Source: JAHQVI01 sp963727575 | GTDB lineage: Bacteria > Pseudomonadota > Alphaproteobacteria > Rhizobiales > Rhodomicrobiaceae | Length of the DNA: 64,000 nt | Assembly (NCBI GenBank): GCA_963727575.1 | Contig: CAVSIA010000001.1 | Coordinates: 1 to 64,000 of the forward strand | Direction of reading: 5' to 3' | In this document: in pieces, positions 35,960 to 44,314 of the stretch | How the letters are laid out: every line of letters starts with the position of its first letter | Position numbering within the stretch: the stretch's first letter is position 1 | Notes under the pieces: generated by a model | Database searches by the model: none | The model's input: only the letters and a program-made list of their open reading frames with translations | What the model was told of the DNA's origin: nothing | Position numbers and translations under genes: made by a program

Positions 35960-36817
35960 TCATGTTGGATCGCTCACGCGCTGGCGGCTTTTGTTTTCGC
36001 ACGATTTTTCGGGCGGAGCCGGTGTCCGGTTTTCCCGGTCGCGCTCCAGCGTCGCGTAAACGTCTCCGGAATTGGCGCCGTGCGGCAAGGCACGGATGAA
36101 GTCCGCCATTTCGCCCGCGCCCACCGTTTCGCCGAATTCGAGCCGGTGGCTTTCGCCCAATGCAACGTTGAAGCGGTAGCTTCCCAGCGATCCGATCCTG
36201 TTCAGACAGGCGACGGCGACGTCGCGCTGTATCGTGGTGAATTCGAAGGACAGCGCCGGCAGCGGGCAGGTCAGCCCGTTGAGAACGTGCAGCTCGAACC
36301 CCTCGACATCGATCTTCACGAAAGCCGGCATCCCGTAGCTTTCGATGAGCGCATCGAGCGTCATCCCCGGCACGGCGATGGTCTGATCCCAGTGCTGGCC
36401 CTCCCAGCCATCGGCGCCCTCGGCCGCGGCAATGAAGCCCGGCGACGCGGTGGAGACGGTCGGGTTGGCGAGGTTGAGATGCAGCATGACCGGTCCCGGC
36501 GCGTCGCTCAGCGCGGCGCGAACCAGTGTCACCCCCGCCGTGCGGCCATAGCGTAGCTTCAGCCAGCCATAGGCGGCCGGCTGCGGCTCCACCGCGACGA
36601 CGCGGGCTCCCATTGCGTGAAAGACGCCAGTCCGGTCGCCGACATGCGCGCCGATATCGAATATCAGATCGCCGGGCGCGATCAGGCCGCCATAGATCGC
36701 CATCATCCGGTCGCGATGGCCCCTGGTCCCATAATAGATCCGCAGAGAGCGGGCGATGCCCGCCACTCCGCGGAGAGACCGCCGCATGGTTTCGAGTGAA
36801 ACGGTCGCGACGGTCAT
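35960..36817 (-). CDS. FkbM-family methyltransferase
   Basis: 285 residues from the ATG at 36817, or one more from GTG 36820. LIFDIGAHVGDRTGVFHAMG is the SAM-binding motif I, VVAVEPQPAAYGWLKLRYGR has the acidic ribose ligand, and FVKIDVEGFELHVLNGLTCP is the FkbM signature D.EG.E. The C-terminal 30 residues are Arg/Pro-rich. FkbM enzymes O-methylate sugars or polyketides. The gene starts right after the opgH stop, so a glucan or surface glycan is the natural candidate substrate, which is inference. Confidence 0.88.
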   Translation of the reverse strand: MTVATVSLETMRRSLRGVAGIARSLRIYYGTRGHRDRMMAIYGGLIAPGDLIFDIGAHVGDRTGVFHAMGARVVAVEPQPAAYGWLKLRYGRTAGVTLVRAALSDAPGPVMLHLNLANPTVSTASPGFIAAAEGADGWEGQHWDQTIAVPGMTLDALIESYGMPAFVKIDVEGFELHVLNGLTCPLPALSFEFTTIQRDVAVACLNRIGSLGSYRFNVALGESHRLEFGETVGAGEMADFIRALPHGANSGDVYATLERDRENRTPAPPEKSCENKSRQRVSDPT

Positions 36818-36820
36818 CAC

Positions 36821-38689
36821 TTAGCTACTCATTGCCGGAGCGAGGTCCGGGGCCAGTTGTCCCGACGGTCCGACCGGCGCATCCGGTCCGCCCAGCCGAA
36901 GATCGGGTCCCGCAATCCGCTGCAGATCGCGCGGCGGGTTCAACTCCTCCGGAATGACGCACAGTCCGATCCGGACGAAGAACCGGCCCACCCGAGGCGA
37001 GGCGGTGAACACGGCGAAGGGGATGGCGAGGACGAGACCGGCCAGCATCGGCGCGGCCCAGAGCAGCACGCCGGGCACCTTCCAGGCGAACAGCGCCAGC
37101 AAAGCGATGCCGAACAGCGTCTGCGGCCAGAGCCCGCTCATCGCCGTCGCCCAGCTCAGCCCGTGAACGTCGCGGTCCTGGCCGTTCCAGATCACCGACC
37201 GCCCGAAGGCGAGACTGATCATGAAGATCGTCAGGCGCACCGCTTCGATCGGGGCGATCATCATCGAGAACAGGATCTCCGTCAGGCTGCCGGCCAGGAA
37301 GCGCGGCAGGCCGCCGTAACGCGCGACGGCCCCCTTCGTCGCCAGCACGTCGAGCATGCCGGCCAGCTTCGGCGAAATACTGAAGAAGAAGGACACGAAG
37401 AACAGCCCGATGCCAAGCTCGATCTGCTTCGGGCCGACCTCCACGTCGAACACCTTGAGCGCCGACAGCATGATCATCACGGTCCAGGCGAAGGCCGAGA
37501 GATACATGAAGATGCCCATGACGATCTGGAAACGGCTGAGCCTGGTCAGGCCCGGCAGCCCGATCAGCCGCCAATATTGCATATTGCCCTGGCACCAGCG
37601 CAGGTCGCGCTTGGTGAAATCCAGCAGGGTCGGCGGGTTCTCCTCCCAGCTCTCGCCCTCGGTCGGCAGCACGCGCACCTCATATCCCGCCGCACGCATC
37701 AGCGTCGCCTCGATCTGGTCATGGCTGAGCACATGGCCGCCGAGCGGCGGCCTGCCCGGCAGGATCGGCAGGGCGCAGAACTGCTTGAAAGGCGCGATCC
37801 GGGCGACCGCGTTATGGCCCCAGAACGGGCCGCAATCGCCGTTCCACCAGGCATTGCCGATGGTGTAGGAGCGCATGCCGTGGCGCATGCCGAACTGGAA
37901 GACCCGGGCGAACGCGCTTGCCGACGGCGCGCCGGTGACCAGGCTTTGCAGAATTCCCAGCCGCGGGTGTGCCTGCATGATGCGGACCAGCTTCACGATC
38001 TCGGCGCCCGACATCAGGCTGTCGGCGTCGAGCGGCAGCATCACATCGTAGCCGTCGCCCCAGCGATCGAGGAAATCGCGGACATTGCCGGCCTTGAAGC
38101 CGTCATTGCTGGCGCGGCGGCGATAAACGGTCCGGCTGGCGTCGGGAAACTCCCCCTGCCAGTCTGCGAACAGCCGCTCCTCGGCATTGGCGACGTCGGT
38201 AATGTCCGTGTCGCTCAGCACGTAGAAATCGAAGCGGCCGGCGTGGCCGGTGCGCTCCAGGCTGTCGCGGATGACGCGCAGCCGCAGAAAGGCGCGCGTC
38301 GGATCCTCGTTGCGCAGCGTCATCAGGATCGCGGAGCGCAGCACCAGCGGAGCGCCGGCGTCCGCCAGATCGGCAAAGGGCGCGGCCTCGGCCATCGGAT
38401 TCTCGACCAGGTGGAGCAGCCAGAAACCGATCACGGCGTTCCAGAAGCCCATGACGGTCCATGGCGCGGAGAAGACGAAGGCGGTGTAGATGCCGATATC
38501 GAGCGCTGTCCAGCCATCGCTTCCAAGAACCACGGCGAGGACGTATAACAGCGCTCCAATGGTTGAAAGGGTCAGGGCGGCCATGACCAGGCGGCGCCTC
38601 ATAAGAACGCGCGTTTCCTGAAATCCACCCGGCGTGAAGCGCGTATCATGCGTGGGAGCATTCAGGCGCAACGGCGTTTGATCGTTCAT
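36821..38689 (-). CDS. opgH: Glucan biosynthesis glucosyltransferase OpgH (MdoH)
   Basis: 622 residues starting MNDQTPLRLNAPTH. Two helices (LVMAALTLSTIGALLYVLAV, FSAPWTVMGFWNAVIGFWLL) precede a GT2 catalytic domain: YVLSDTDITDV, LPLDADSLMSGAEIVKLVRI (DXD), LSHDQIEATLMRAAGYEVR and the RDLRWCQGN motif (Q..RW-like). Five or more C-terminal helices follow. It makes the beta-1,2-linked backbone of osmoregulated periplasmic glucans from UDP-glucose and extrudes it. The usual opgG partner is not adjacent; instead an FkbM methyltransferase follows directly. Confidence 0.93.
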   Translation of the reverse strand: MNDQTPLRLNAPTHDTRFTPGGFQETRVLMRRRLVMAALTLSTIGALLYVLAVVLGSDGWTALDIGIYTAFVFSAPWTVMGFWNAVIGFWLLHLVENPMAEAAPFADLADAGAPLVLRSAILMTLRNEDPTRAFLRLRVIRDSLERTGHAGRFDFYVLSDTDITDVANAEERLFADWQGEFPDASRTVYRRRASNDGFKAGNVRDFLDRWGDGYDVMLPLDADSLMSGAEIVKLVRIMQAHPRLGILQSLVTGAPSASAFARVFQFGMRHGMRSYTIGNAWWNGDCGPFWGHNAVARIAPFKQFCALPILPGRPPLGGHVLSHDQIEATLMRAAGYEVRVLPTEGESWEENPPTLLDFTKRDLRWCQGNMQYWRLIGLPGLTRLSRFQIVMGIFMYLSAFAWTVMIMLSALKVFDVEVGPKQIELGIGLFFVSFFFSISPKLAGMLDVLATKGAVARYGGLPRFLAGSLTEILFSMMIAPIEAVRLTIFMISLAFGRSVIWNGQDRDVHGLSWATAMSGLWPQTLFGIALLALFAWKVPGVLLWAAPMLAGLVLAIPFAVFTASPRVGRFFVRIGLCVIPEELNPPRDLQRIAGPDLRLGGPDAPVGPSGQLAPDLAPAMSS

Positions 38690-38777
38690 ATATTTGCTTC
38701 CCCCGTAAACGTAAGCTGCGATGTCGGTGAAACACGTGAGGCGGAGAGATGAATTGTTCACAAAAAAGTGAGGAGCG

Positions 38778-39794
38778 ATGACACGAGGCGATAAGACGGT
38801 CGAGGACGAGCCTTCCGCACGCGCGCTTGTTTATAGCTCTCCCTTTTCCGCAAGCATCCGAAATCTCGACAATCCAATATTAACGGAACATGACGTTGCT
38901 AAGGCAAAGGTGCTTGTACGGACTTTGTTTTCCGGAATCAGCCGCGGAACCGAGCGCCTGATTTTCGAGGGCCGCCTGCCGCGAAGCGAATGGCAGCGCA
39001 TGCGCGCGCCGCATCAGCAGGGCGATTTCCCCTTTCCCGTCAAATATGGATACAGCACGGTCGGCGTCGTCGAGGCGGGACCGGACGCGATGATTGGCCA
39101 CACGGTCTTCGCGCTCTATCCGCACCAGACCCGATTCGTTCTCCCGGCCAATGCCGCCGTCCCGGTGCCGGCAACCGTCCCGCCCCGGCGCGCGGTGCTG
39201 GCGGCGAATATGGAAACCGCGCTCAACGCGGTGTGGGACAGCGAGGCAAAGCAGGGCGCCCGCGTCGCCGTGATCGGCGCCGGCCTCGTCGGCTGCCTGA
39301 TCGCGCATCTGGCCGCGCGCCTGATCAAGGCCGAGGTCACGCTGATCGATGTCCACCCTGAGCGCCAGGCCATTGCCGATGCGCTAGGCATCGGCTTCGC
39401 CCTCCCCGACGAGGCGCCTCGCGGCGCCGGCATCGTCTTCCACACCAGCGCCTCGGAAGCCGGCCTACGGCTGGCGCTCGCCATCGCCGGCTTCGAGGCG
39501 CGCATCGTCGAGGTGAGCTGGTTCGGCGACGCGGAGATCTGCCTGCCGCTCGGCGGCGCTTTCCACAGTCAGCGCCTGCAGATCGTCTCGACGCAGGTCG
39601 GCAGCGTCGCCGCACCGATGCGCGCGCAGATTTCTCATCGCCAACGGCTTGAAACCGCCATTTCTCTGCTCGATGATGCGCGGCTCGACGCGTTGATTAC
39701 GGAAGAGGTGGCGTTCGACGATCTGCCCGAAGCCCTGCCGCGCCTGCTCGCAACCGACGCGCCGGGGATTGCCACGGCGATTCGATACCAATAA
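38778..39794 (+). CDS. Zinc-type (MDR) dehydrogenase, function unknown
   Basis: 338 residues. RTLFSGISRGTERLIFEGRL corresponds to the substrate side of the medium-chain dehydrogenase fold, but the usual catalytic zinc Cys is replaced by Ser (GISRGTE), a pattern found in a subgroup that includes BchC-like and sugar-modifying enzymes. FPVKYGYSTVGVVEAG and ARVAVIGAGLVGCLIAHLAA (Rossmann GxGxxG) follow. It probably oxidises or reduces an alcohol or ketone with NAD(P). It is the first gene of a four-gene same-strand cluster with a PTPS-like protein, a glycosyltransferase and a methyltransferase, 23 bases from the next gene. Confidence 0.8.
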   Translation: MTRGDKTVEDEPSARALVYSSPFSASIRNLDNPILTEHDVAKAKVLVRTLFSGISRGTERLIFEGRLPRSEWQRMRAPHQQGDFPFPVKYGYSTVGVVEAGPDAMIGHTVFALYPHQTRFVLPANAAVPVPATVPPRRAVLAANMETALNAVWDSEAKQGARVAVIGAGLVGCLIAHLAARLIKAEVTLIDVHPERQAIADALGIGFALPDEAPRGAGIVFHTSASEAGLRLALAIAGFEARIVEVSWFGDAEICLPLGGAFHSQRLQIVSTQVGSVAAPMRAQISHRQRLETAISLLDDARLDALITEEVAFDDLPEALPRLLATDAPGIATAIRYQ

Positions 39795-39817
39795 AAGACA
39801 TTTTTGGGAGACCCACC

Positions 39818-40222
39818 TTGTACGCCCTCGAAGTCCGCGATCACATCATGATCGCCCACAGCCTTCCCGGCGAATTCTTCGGACCGGCCCAGCAGATGCA
39901 CGGCGCGACATTCGTCGTCGACGTGGCCTTCTTTCGGGAAAAGCTCGACGAGCACAATGTCGTCGTCGATATCGGACGCGCCGCCGAGGCGCTGTCAGCG
40001 GTCCTGAAGCCGATCAACTACGCCAATCTCGACAATATCCCGGCCTTCAAGGGCAGGCTGACCACCACCGAATTTCTCTGCCGCTATATTTTCGACGAAA
40101 TGGCCAAGGCCGTGCGCGCGGGCCAGCTCGGCCCCGGCTCGGAAGGGCTCGAGCGGCTGCGCGTGACGCTGCGGGAAAGTCATGTCGCGCGGGCCTGGTT
40201 CGAAGGGCCGGTCGCATCATGA
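39818..40222 (+). CDS. 6-pyruvoyltetrahydropterin synthase/QueD-fold protein lacking canonical catalytic residues
   Basis: 134 residues from a TTG preceded by GGGAGA. The fold is recognisable: DHIMIAHSLPGEFFGPA, then TFVVDVAFF, VVVDIGRAAEALSAVLKPIN, NLDNIPAFKGRLTTTEFLCR and a C-terminal amphipathic strand. The canonical zinc ligands HGH read HGA here, the catalytic Cys four residues before is absent, and the catalytic Asp-His (DH..LN) reads NY..LD. The first His (IAHSL) and the Glu of TTEFL persist. It may therefore be a new-specificity enzyme or a non-catalytic binding protein. Its stop overlaps the next ATG. Confidence 0.75.
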   Translation: MYALEVRDHIMIAHSLPGEFFGPAQQMHGATFVVDVAFFREKLDEHNVVVDIGRAAEALSAVLKPINYANLDNIPAFKGRLTTTEFLCRYIFDEMAKAVRAGQLGPGSEGLERLRVTLRESHVARAWFEGPVAS

Positions 40223-41265
40223 CCCAGCTCTATTTCGCGATTCCGGGCGACATCGACACGCCCACCGGCGGCTATGTCTATGACCGGCGCGTCATGACGC
40301 TGCTGCCCGAGCACGGCATCGGCGTCAACCATCTGGCCCTGCCCGGCGGCTTCCCGTTTCCGTCCGAGGCCGAGATCGAGGAGACCGCGGCGCTGCTCGC
40401 CGGCGTGCCCGCGGATGCCGTCCTGCTGATCGACGGCCTCGCCTTCGGCGCCCTGCCCGAGCGGGTGCTCGGCAGCATTGCCGCGCCGATCGTCGTCCTG
40501 CTGCATCATCCGCTCGGCCTGGAAACCGGGCTCGACGAGCAGGAAAGCCGCCGGTTGCTGACCTCGGAGCAGGCCGCGATGTCCTTCGCCCGCCATGTGA
40601 TCGTCACCAGCCCGGTAACGGCGGCGACGCTGGTGGAGCTGTCCTTCGCCGACCTGCCGCGCATCACCGTCGCCGAGCCGGGCACGGAATCCGCCGAGCG
40701 CGCCAAGGGCGGCGGCGGCGTCTGCGAGATCCTCAGTGTCGGCTCCGTCGTGCCGCGCAAGGGCCACGACCTGCTCGTCGCCGCGCTCGCCAGGCTGCCG
40801 CACCGCGAATGGCACTGCACGATCATCGGCAGCCTCGACCGCGACCCGAATTTCGCCGCGCGGCTTGCCCAGCAGATCGGGGATCTGGGCCTCAAAGAGC
40901 AGATCCACCTTGCCGGCGCTCTGAAAAACGAGTCGCTCAGCGCCTATTACGACCGGGCCGACATCTTCGCCCTGCCCTCCCGCTACGAAGGCTACGGCAT
41001 GGCCTTTGCCGCCGCCCTGGCGCGCGGGCTGCCGATCGTCGCCGCCGCGGCCGGCGCGGTGCCGAACACGGTTCCCGGTGATGCGGGCCTGCTGGTACCC
41101 CCGGAAGATATCGATGCGCTGACCGACGCGCTGCACGCCCTCCTCGGCGACCGCCAGTTGCGGGCAACGCTCTCCGACGCGGCATGGGCGCATGCGCAGA
41201 AACTGCCGCGCTGGGCAGACACGGCGCGGATCGTGGCCGGCGCGATCGAGAAGGTCAGGCAGTGA
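40219..41265 (+). CDS. GT4-type glycosyltransferase
   Basis: 348 residues, GT-B fold. TPTGGYVYDRRVMTLLPEHG is the N-terminal Gly loop, ILSVGSVVPRKGHDLLVAAL starts the nucleotide-sugar domain, and LPSRYEGYGMAFAAALARGL holds the E-x7-E-like motif with GLPIVAAAAGAVPNTV. No membrane segment. The acceptor and donor are unknown. Coupled by ATGA overlap to the PTPS-like gene and by GTGA to the methyltransferase, it is expected to decorate whatever that cluster makes, perhaps a pterin-derived or other small molecule. That is inference. Confidence 0.85.
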   Translation: MTQLYFAIPGDIDTPTGGYVYDRRVMTLLPEHGIGVNHLALPGGFPFPSEAEIEETAALLAGVPADAVLLIDGLAFGALPERVLGSIAAPIVVLLHHPLGLETGLDEQESRRLLTSEQAAMSFARHVIVTSPVTAATLVELSFADLPRITVAEPGTESAERAKGGGGVCEILSVGSVVPRKGHDLLVAALARLPHREWHCTIIGSLDRDPNFAARLAQQIGDLGLKEQIHLAGALKNESLSAYYDRADIFALPSRYEGYGMAFAAALARGLPIVAAAAGAVPNTVPGDAGLLVPPEDIDALTDALHALLGDRQLRATLSDAAWAHAQKLPRWADTARIVAGAIEKVRQ

Positions 41266-42072
41266 GCGGCTTTTCCGCCGATTGGCTGCTGCTGAGGGAG
41301 CCGGCCGACCATCGGGCACGCGCCCCTGACCTCACGGAGCCGTTGCGCCGGCATCTGTCGGCGTACCACTCGGTGAATGTGCTCGATCTGGGCTGCGGCA
41401 CAGGCTCCAACCTACGCGCGCTTACCCCCGCTTTGCCGGCGATCCAGCACTGGACGCTGGTCGATTACGACCCGGCGCTCCTCGATGCGGCGCGGGCGGC
41501 GACGGAGGCGTGGCAAGCCGAGGCCGCGCTCACCGATCTGACGGTGGATTTTCGCCAAGCCGACCTTCGCGCCGATCTCGATGCGCTGTTGGAGGCCGAT
41601 GTCGATCTGGTCACGGCGGCGGCTCTGTTCGATCTGGTCTCCGAGGACTGGATCGAGCGCTTCGTCGCCGGGCTCGCCGCGCGAAGATTGCCGCTCTACA
41701 CCGTGCTGATCTATGACGGCGGGATGCGCTGGGACCCTGCGCACCCCGCAGACGGGGCGATCACGGCGGCGTTCAATGCGCATCAGCGGCTGGATAAGGG
41801 CTTCGGCGCCGCGGCGGGGCCGAATGCGGCCCTCTCGTTGGCGGACGCGTCTGGAGGCGAAAGGCTTCCGGGTCGCGACGGCGAAGAGCCCCTGGCGGCT
41901 GACGCGCCGGGAATTGCCGCTGATCCAGGCGACGGCGGAAGGTATTGCCCAGGCCGCGCGCGAGACCGGGCAGGTCAGCGAGGCCGAGATCGGCGCATGG
42001 GTCGCCTCACGCGCACAACTCGAAAGCTGCGAGATCGGCCATACCGATCTGCTTGCCCTGCCTGGAGATTAG
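41262..42072 (+). pseudogene. SAM-dependent methyltransferase with one frameshift
   Basis: From a GTG overlapping the glycosyltransferase stop: MSGFSADWLLLREPADHRAR, then VLDLGCGTGSNLRALTPAL (motif I) and WTLVDYDPALLDAARAA (motif II acidic loop). At about 41849 one extra T shifts the frame. The neighbouring frame continues EAKGFRVATAKSPWRLTRRE, LPLIQATAEGIAQAARE and ends HTDLLALPGD at 42072. Without that base it is a normal 269-residue class I methyltransferase. The acceptor is unknown. A single-base cause leaves open whether the gene is really dead or misread. Confidence 0.8.
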
Positions 42073-42181
42073 GCGCTGACCACAAGGCTATGCACGTAAC
42101 GCGAGCACCGGACGAAGCGGAGCGCAGATCCGGCGCCCAATCAAATATCAGCGGGTGATTGTCAGACTGACAGACGAATAG

Positions 42182-42202
42182 GCCCCGGCTCAAGGCCGGG
42201 GC
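42182..42202. repeat. REP-like hairpin, GCCCCGGC stem (second copy)
   Basis: GCCCCGGC-TCAAG-GCCGGGGC, identical 8-bp stem to the element at 10567-10588, located in the 208-base gap between the methyltransferase and secG (convergent). It may act as a bidirectional terminator. Confidence 0.6.
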
Positions 42203-42280
42203 GACAAAAGGGGGTTAAGCGCCACTTGTCTTGCGGGGTCAGGAAACAGCTCCCGCACGAGGCGCGGAGACCGACCGGTG

Positions 42281-42655
42281 CTATTGCGACTGCGGGACCT
42301 GCGGCTCGTTCGACGTCGGCGGGACGATGGTCTGAAGCTTGGGCAGCGAGCCCGGCGTGCCCTCGCCCGAGGCCGGAGCCTGCGCGCCATCGGAGGGCGC
42401 TCCGGTGTCGATGATCGACGTCGGCGCGCTGCGATTGGCGGCTATGACGGCAAGGAGGATGCTCGTGCCGAAAAACGCCGCGGCGAGAACGCCGGTGATC
42501 CGGGTCAGCAGATTTGCCGCGCCGCGTCCGGTCATGAATCCGCCGCCGCCGCCGCCGCCCATGCCGAGCGCGCCGCCTTCGGACCGTTGCACCATCACGA
42601 CCCCGACAAGGGCCGCCGCGATCATAATGTGGATTACGAGAATAACCGTCGTCAT
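42281..42655 (-). CDS. secG: Preprotein translocase subunit SecG
   Basis: 124 residues. Helix 1 is VILVIHIMIAAALVGVVMVQ, followed by QRSEGGALGMGGGGGGG, the Gly-rich loop of SecG, then helix 2 (ITGVLAAAFFGTSILLAVIA) and a long Pro/Ser/Ala tail typical of alphaproteobacteria. It sits in the inner membrane with SecYE and assists SecA-driven export. tpiA follows upstream on the same strand (one gene between), the usual tpiA-secG neighbourhood. Confidence 0.95.
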   Translation of the reverse strand: MTTVILVIHIMIAAALVGVVMVQRSEGGALGMGGGGGGGFMTGRGAANLLTRITGVLAAAFFGTSILLAVIAANRSAPTSIIDTGAPSDGAQAPASGEGTPGSLPKLQTIVPPTSNEPQVPQSQ

Positions 42656-42784
42656 CTGCCTAACTTCGCCTTAATCATTGGGGGCCGTTTACAGCATTTC
42701 GCGCCAAATGACCACAAATTAGGTGCTCATGCGGCGGTTTCCACCGTGGCCGGCGTCATTTCGTCAAACTGCGCTATACGCGCA

Positions 42785-43312
42785 TCATCTCGAAGGAGCG
42801 GCCCGCGCGGGGGTCATCTGGATCGAGGTCACGTTCTTGAACGAGTTGGTCTTGGTCGCCGTCGGCTGCGCCGCTCGAACCGGCTCTCGCGTCGGCGCGG
42901 CGGCATTCTGCGACTGCTTGTCCTGCTTCCCCAGCTTCTTTTCGGGGACGGGCGGGGCCCCGCCCTCGTGGGATGCCGTTTCGTCCCGGTCCTCGTCCTC
43001 CGAATCGTCACCCGCCACGATGTCGAGGTCCTCCTTGCAGCGGAATCGGAGCTGCTCGAACACCTCCAGATAGCGCTTGACGAGGTTCAGGTCGGCGACA
43101 TTCAGATTGGTCTTGGCCCATTCGACGCCGTGCTCGAAATATTTGTCGATGCCGAGCACCACCAGCGCCTCGCGCTCCGTCTCCAGGCGCTTGCACCCGT
43201 CGTCGTCGAGCGGCGTGGCTGCCGCCATCTGCGGCGCCAGGAGCGCAAGACACGATGCCAATCCGGCGCCAGCAATAAAAGATCGATACCGCGACAGCGG
43301 ACGCCTCACCAT
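42785..43312 (-). CDS. Hypothetical secreted protein between tpiA and secG
   Basis: 175 residues from MVRRPLSRYRSFIAGAGLAS (GAGGGTGG upstream). A signal peptide ends near MAAATP. The mature part has DDDGCKRLETEREALVVLGI, KYFEHGVEWAKTNLNVADLN and VFEQLRFRCKED with two cysteines likely bonded, then an acidic and Pro/Ala-rich low-complexity tail to the end (from about residue 105). Small proteins of this layout are found beside tpiA in Hyphomicrobiales, but I know no function. Confidence 0.7.
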   Translation of the reverse strand: MVRRPLSRYRSFIAGAGLASCLALLAPQMAAATPLDDDGCKRLETEREALVVLGIDKYFEHGVEWAKTNLNVADLNLVKRYLEVFEQLRFRCKEDLDIVAGDDSEDEDRDETASHEGGAPPVPEKKLGKQDKQSQNAAAPTREPVRAAQPTATKTNSFKNVTSIQMTPARAAPSR

Positions 43313-43378
43313 GAAACCACCCTCAAAAGGACTGTGCTGTTGCCCCTGGCTGCCTAGCCTCGCCGAAGATTGCACCTT

Positions 43379-44152
43379 TCATGCGGCGGTTTTGCTCCCC
43401 GCCGCGATGATGGCCAGAAAATCCTTGGCCAGGAGGCTTGCTCCCCCGACGAGCGCGCCATCGACGCCGGAAATCGCCAGGATTTCCTCGGCATTGTCCG
43501 GCTTCACCGACCCTCCATACAGGATGCGGGTGGCGGCGGCAATCTCAGGACCGATAAGATCGGCAAGCTTGGCGCGAATGGCTGCATGAACGCCGGCGAT
43601 GTCGTCGTTGGTCGGCGTCAGCCCGGTGCCGATGGCCCAGACCGGCTCATAGGCGATAACCATAGTCGCGGCGCTCGCGCCGGACGGAAGCGAGCCGGCG
43701 AGTTGCCGCCCGACCACCTCCAGCGTGAGCCCCATGCGCCGCTCGCCCGCCGTTTCGCCGATGCATACGATCGCCTGGAGCCCCGCGGCAAACCCCGCCT
43801 CCGCCTTGGCTTTGACGTCGCGGTCGCGCTCGCCATGCGTGGACCGGCGCTCGGAATGACCGACGATCACCGCCTTGGCGCCGCTATCGGCGAGCATCGG
43901 CGCGGACAGGTCGCCGGTGAACGCGCCGGAGGCTTTGACGTGGCAATCCTGCGCGCCGACGACGATCGGCGTGCCGTCCACAGCCTTGGCCATGGCCGCA
44001 ATCAGCGTCGCCGGAGGACAGATCATGATATCGGCGGCGACGCCAAATCCGGCCTCGGCGAGCCCAGCGCGCAAGCTGTCGATCTCGCTCAGCGAGGCGG
44101 TCAAACCGTTCATTTTCCAGTTTCCGGCAATCAGAGGCTTTGGCGCTGACAT
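43379..44152 (-). CDS. tpiA: Triosephosphate isomerase
   Basis: 257 residues, full-length TIM barrel. Catalytic residues are visible: Lys in LIAGNWKMNG, His in AVIVGHSERRSTHGE and Glu in VIAYEPVWAIGTG, whose loop 6 (AIGTGLTP) closes over substrate, and YGGSVKPDNAEEI binds phosphate. It interconverts dihydroxyacetone phosphate and glyceraldehyde-3-phosphate. Start MSAPKPLIAGNW fits the family; in-frame codons to 44227 do not. It diverges from ppiD across a 162-base gap. Confidence 0.97.
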   Translation of the reverse strand: MSAPKPLIAGNWKMNGLTASLSEIDSLRAGLAEAGFGVAADIMICPPATLIAAMAKAVDGTPIVVGAQDCHVKASGAFTGDLSAPMLADSGAKAVIVGHSERRSTHGERDRDVKAKAEAGFAAGLQAIVCIGETAGERRMGLTLEVVGRQLAGSLPSGASAATMVIAYEPVWAIGTGLTPTNDDIAGVHAAIRAKLADLIGPEIAAATRILYGGSVKPDNAEEILAISGVDGALVGGASLLAKDFLAIIAAGSKTAA

Positions 44153-44314
44153 CGCTTTCCCCGCTTTTGGGCCTTGACATTGCGTTCGCCGCAGACTTGA
44201 TCTAGCGACAGCACTCAACGCATGCAAGTCATGCCGGTTTAGGCGCCATCGCGCAAGGATGGTTCCACGTCGAAAGTTCTATTCCGCGCAAGGCCCGACA
44301 CACACGAAACGGAA

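Noticed and set aside
36857..38548. 563-codon antisense frame over opgH
   Set aside because: The sequence is Glu/His/Arg-rich antisense noise; OpgH motifs lie on the minus strand.
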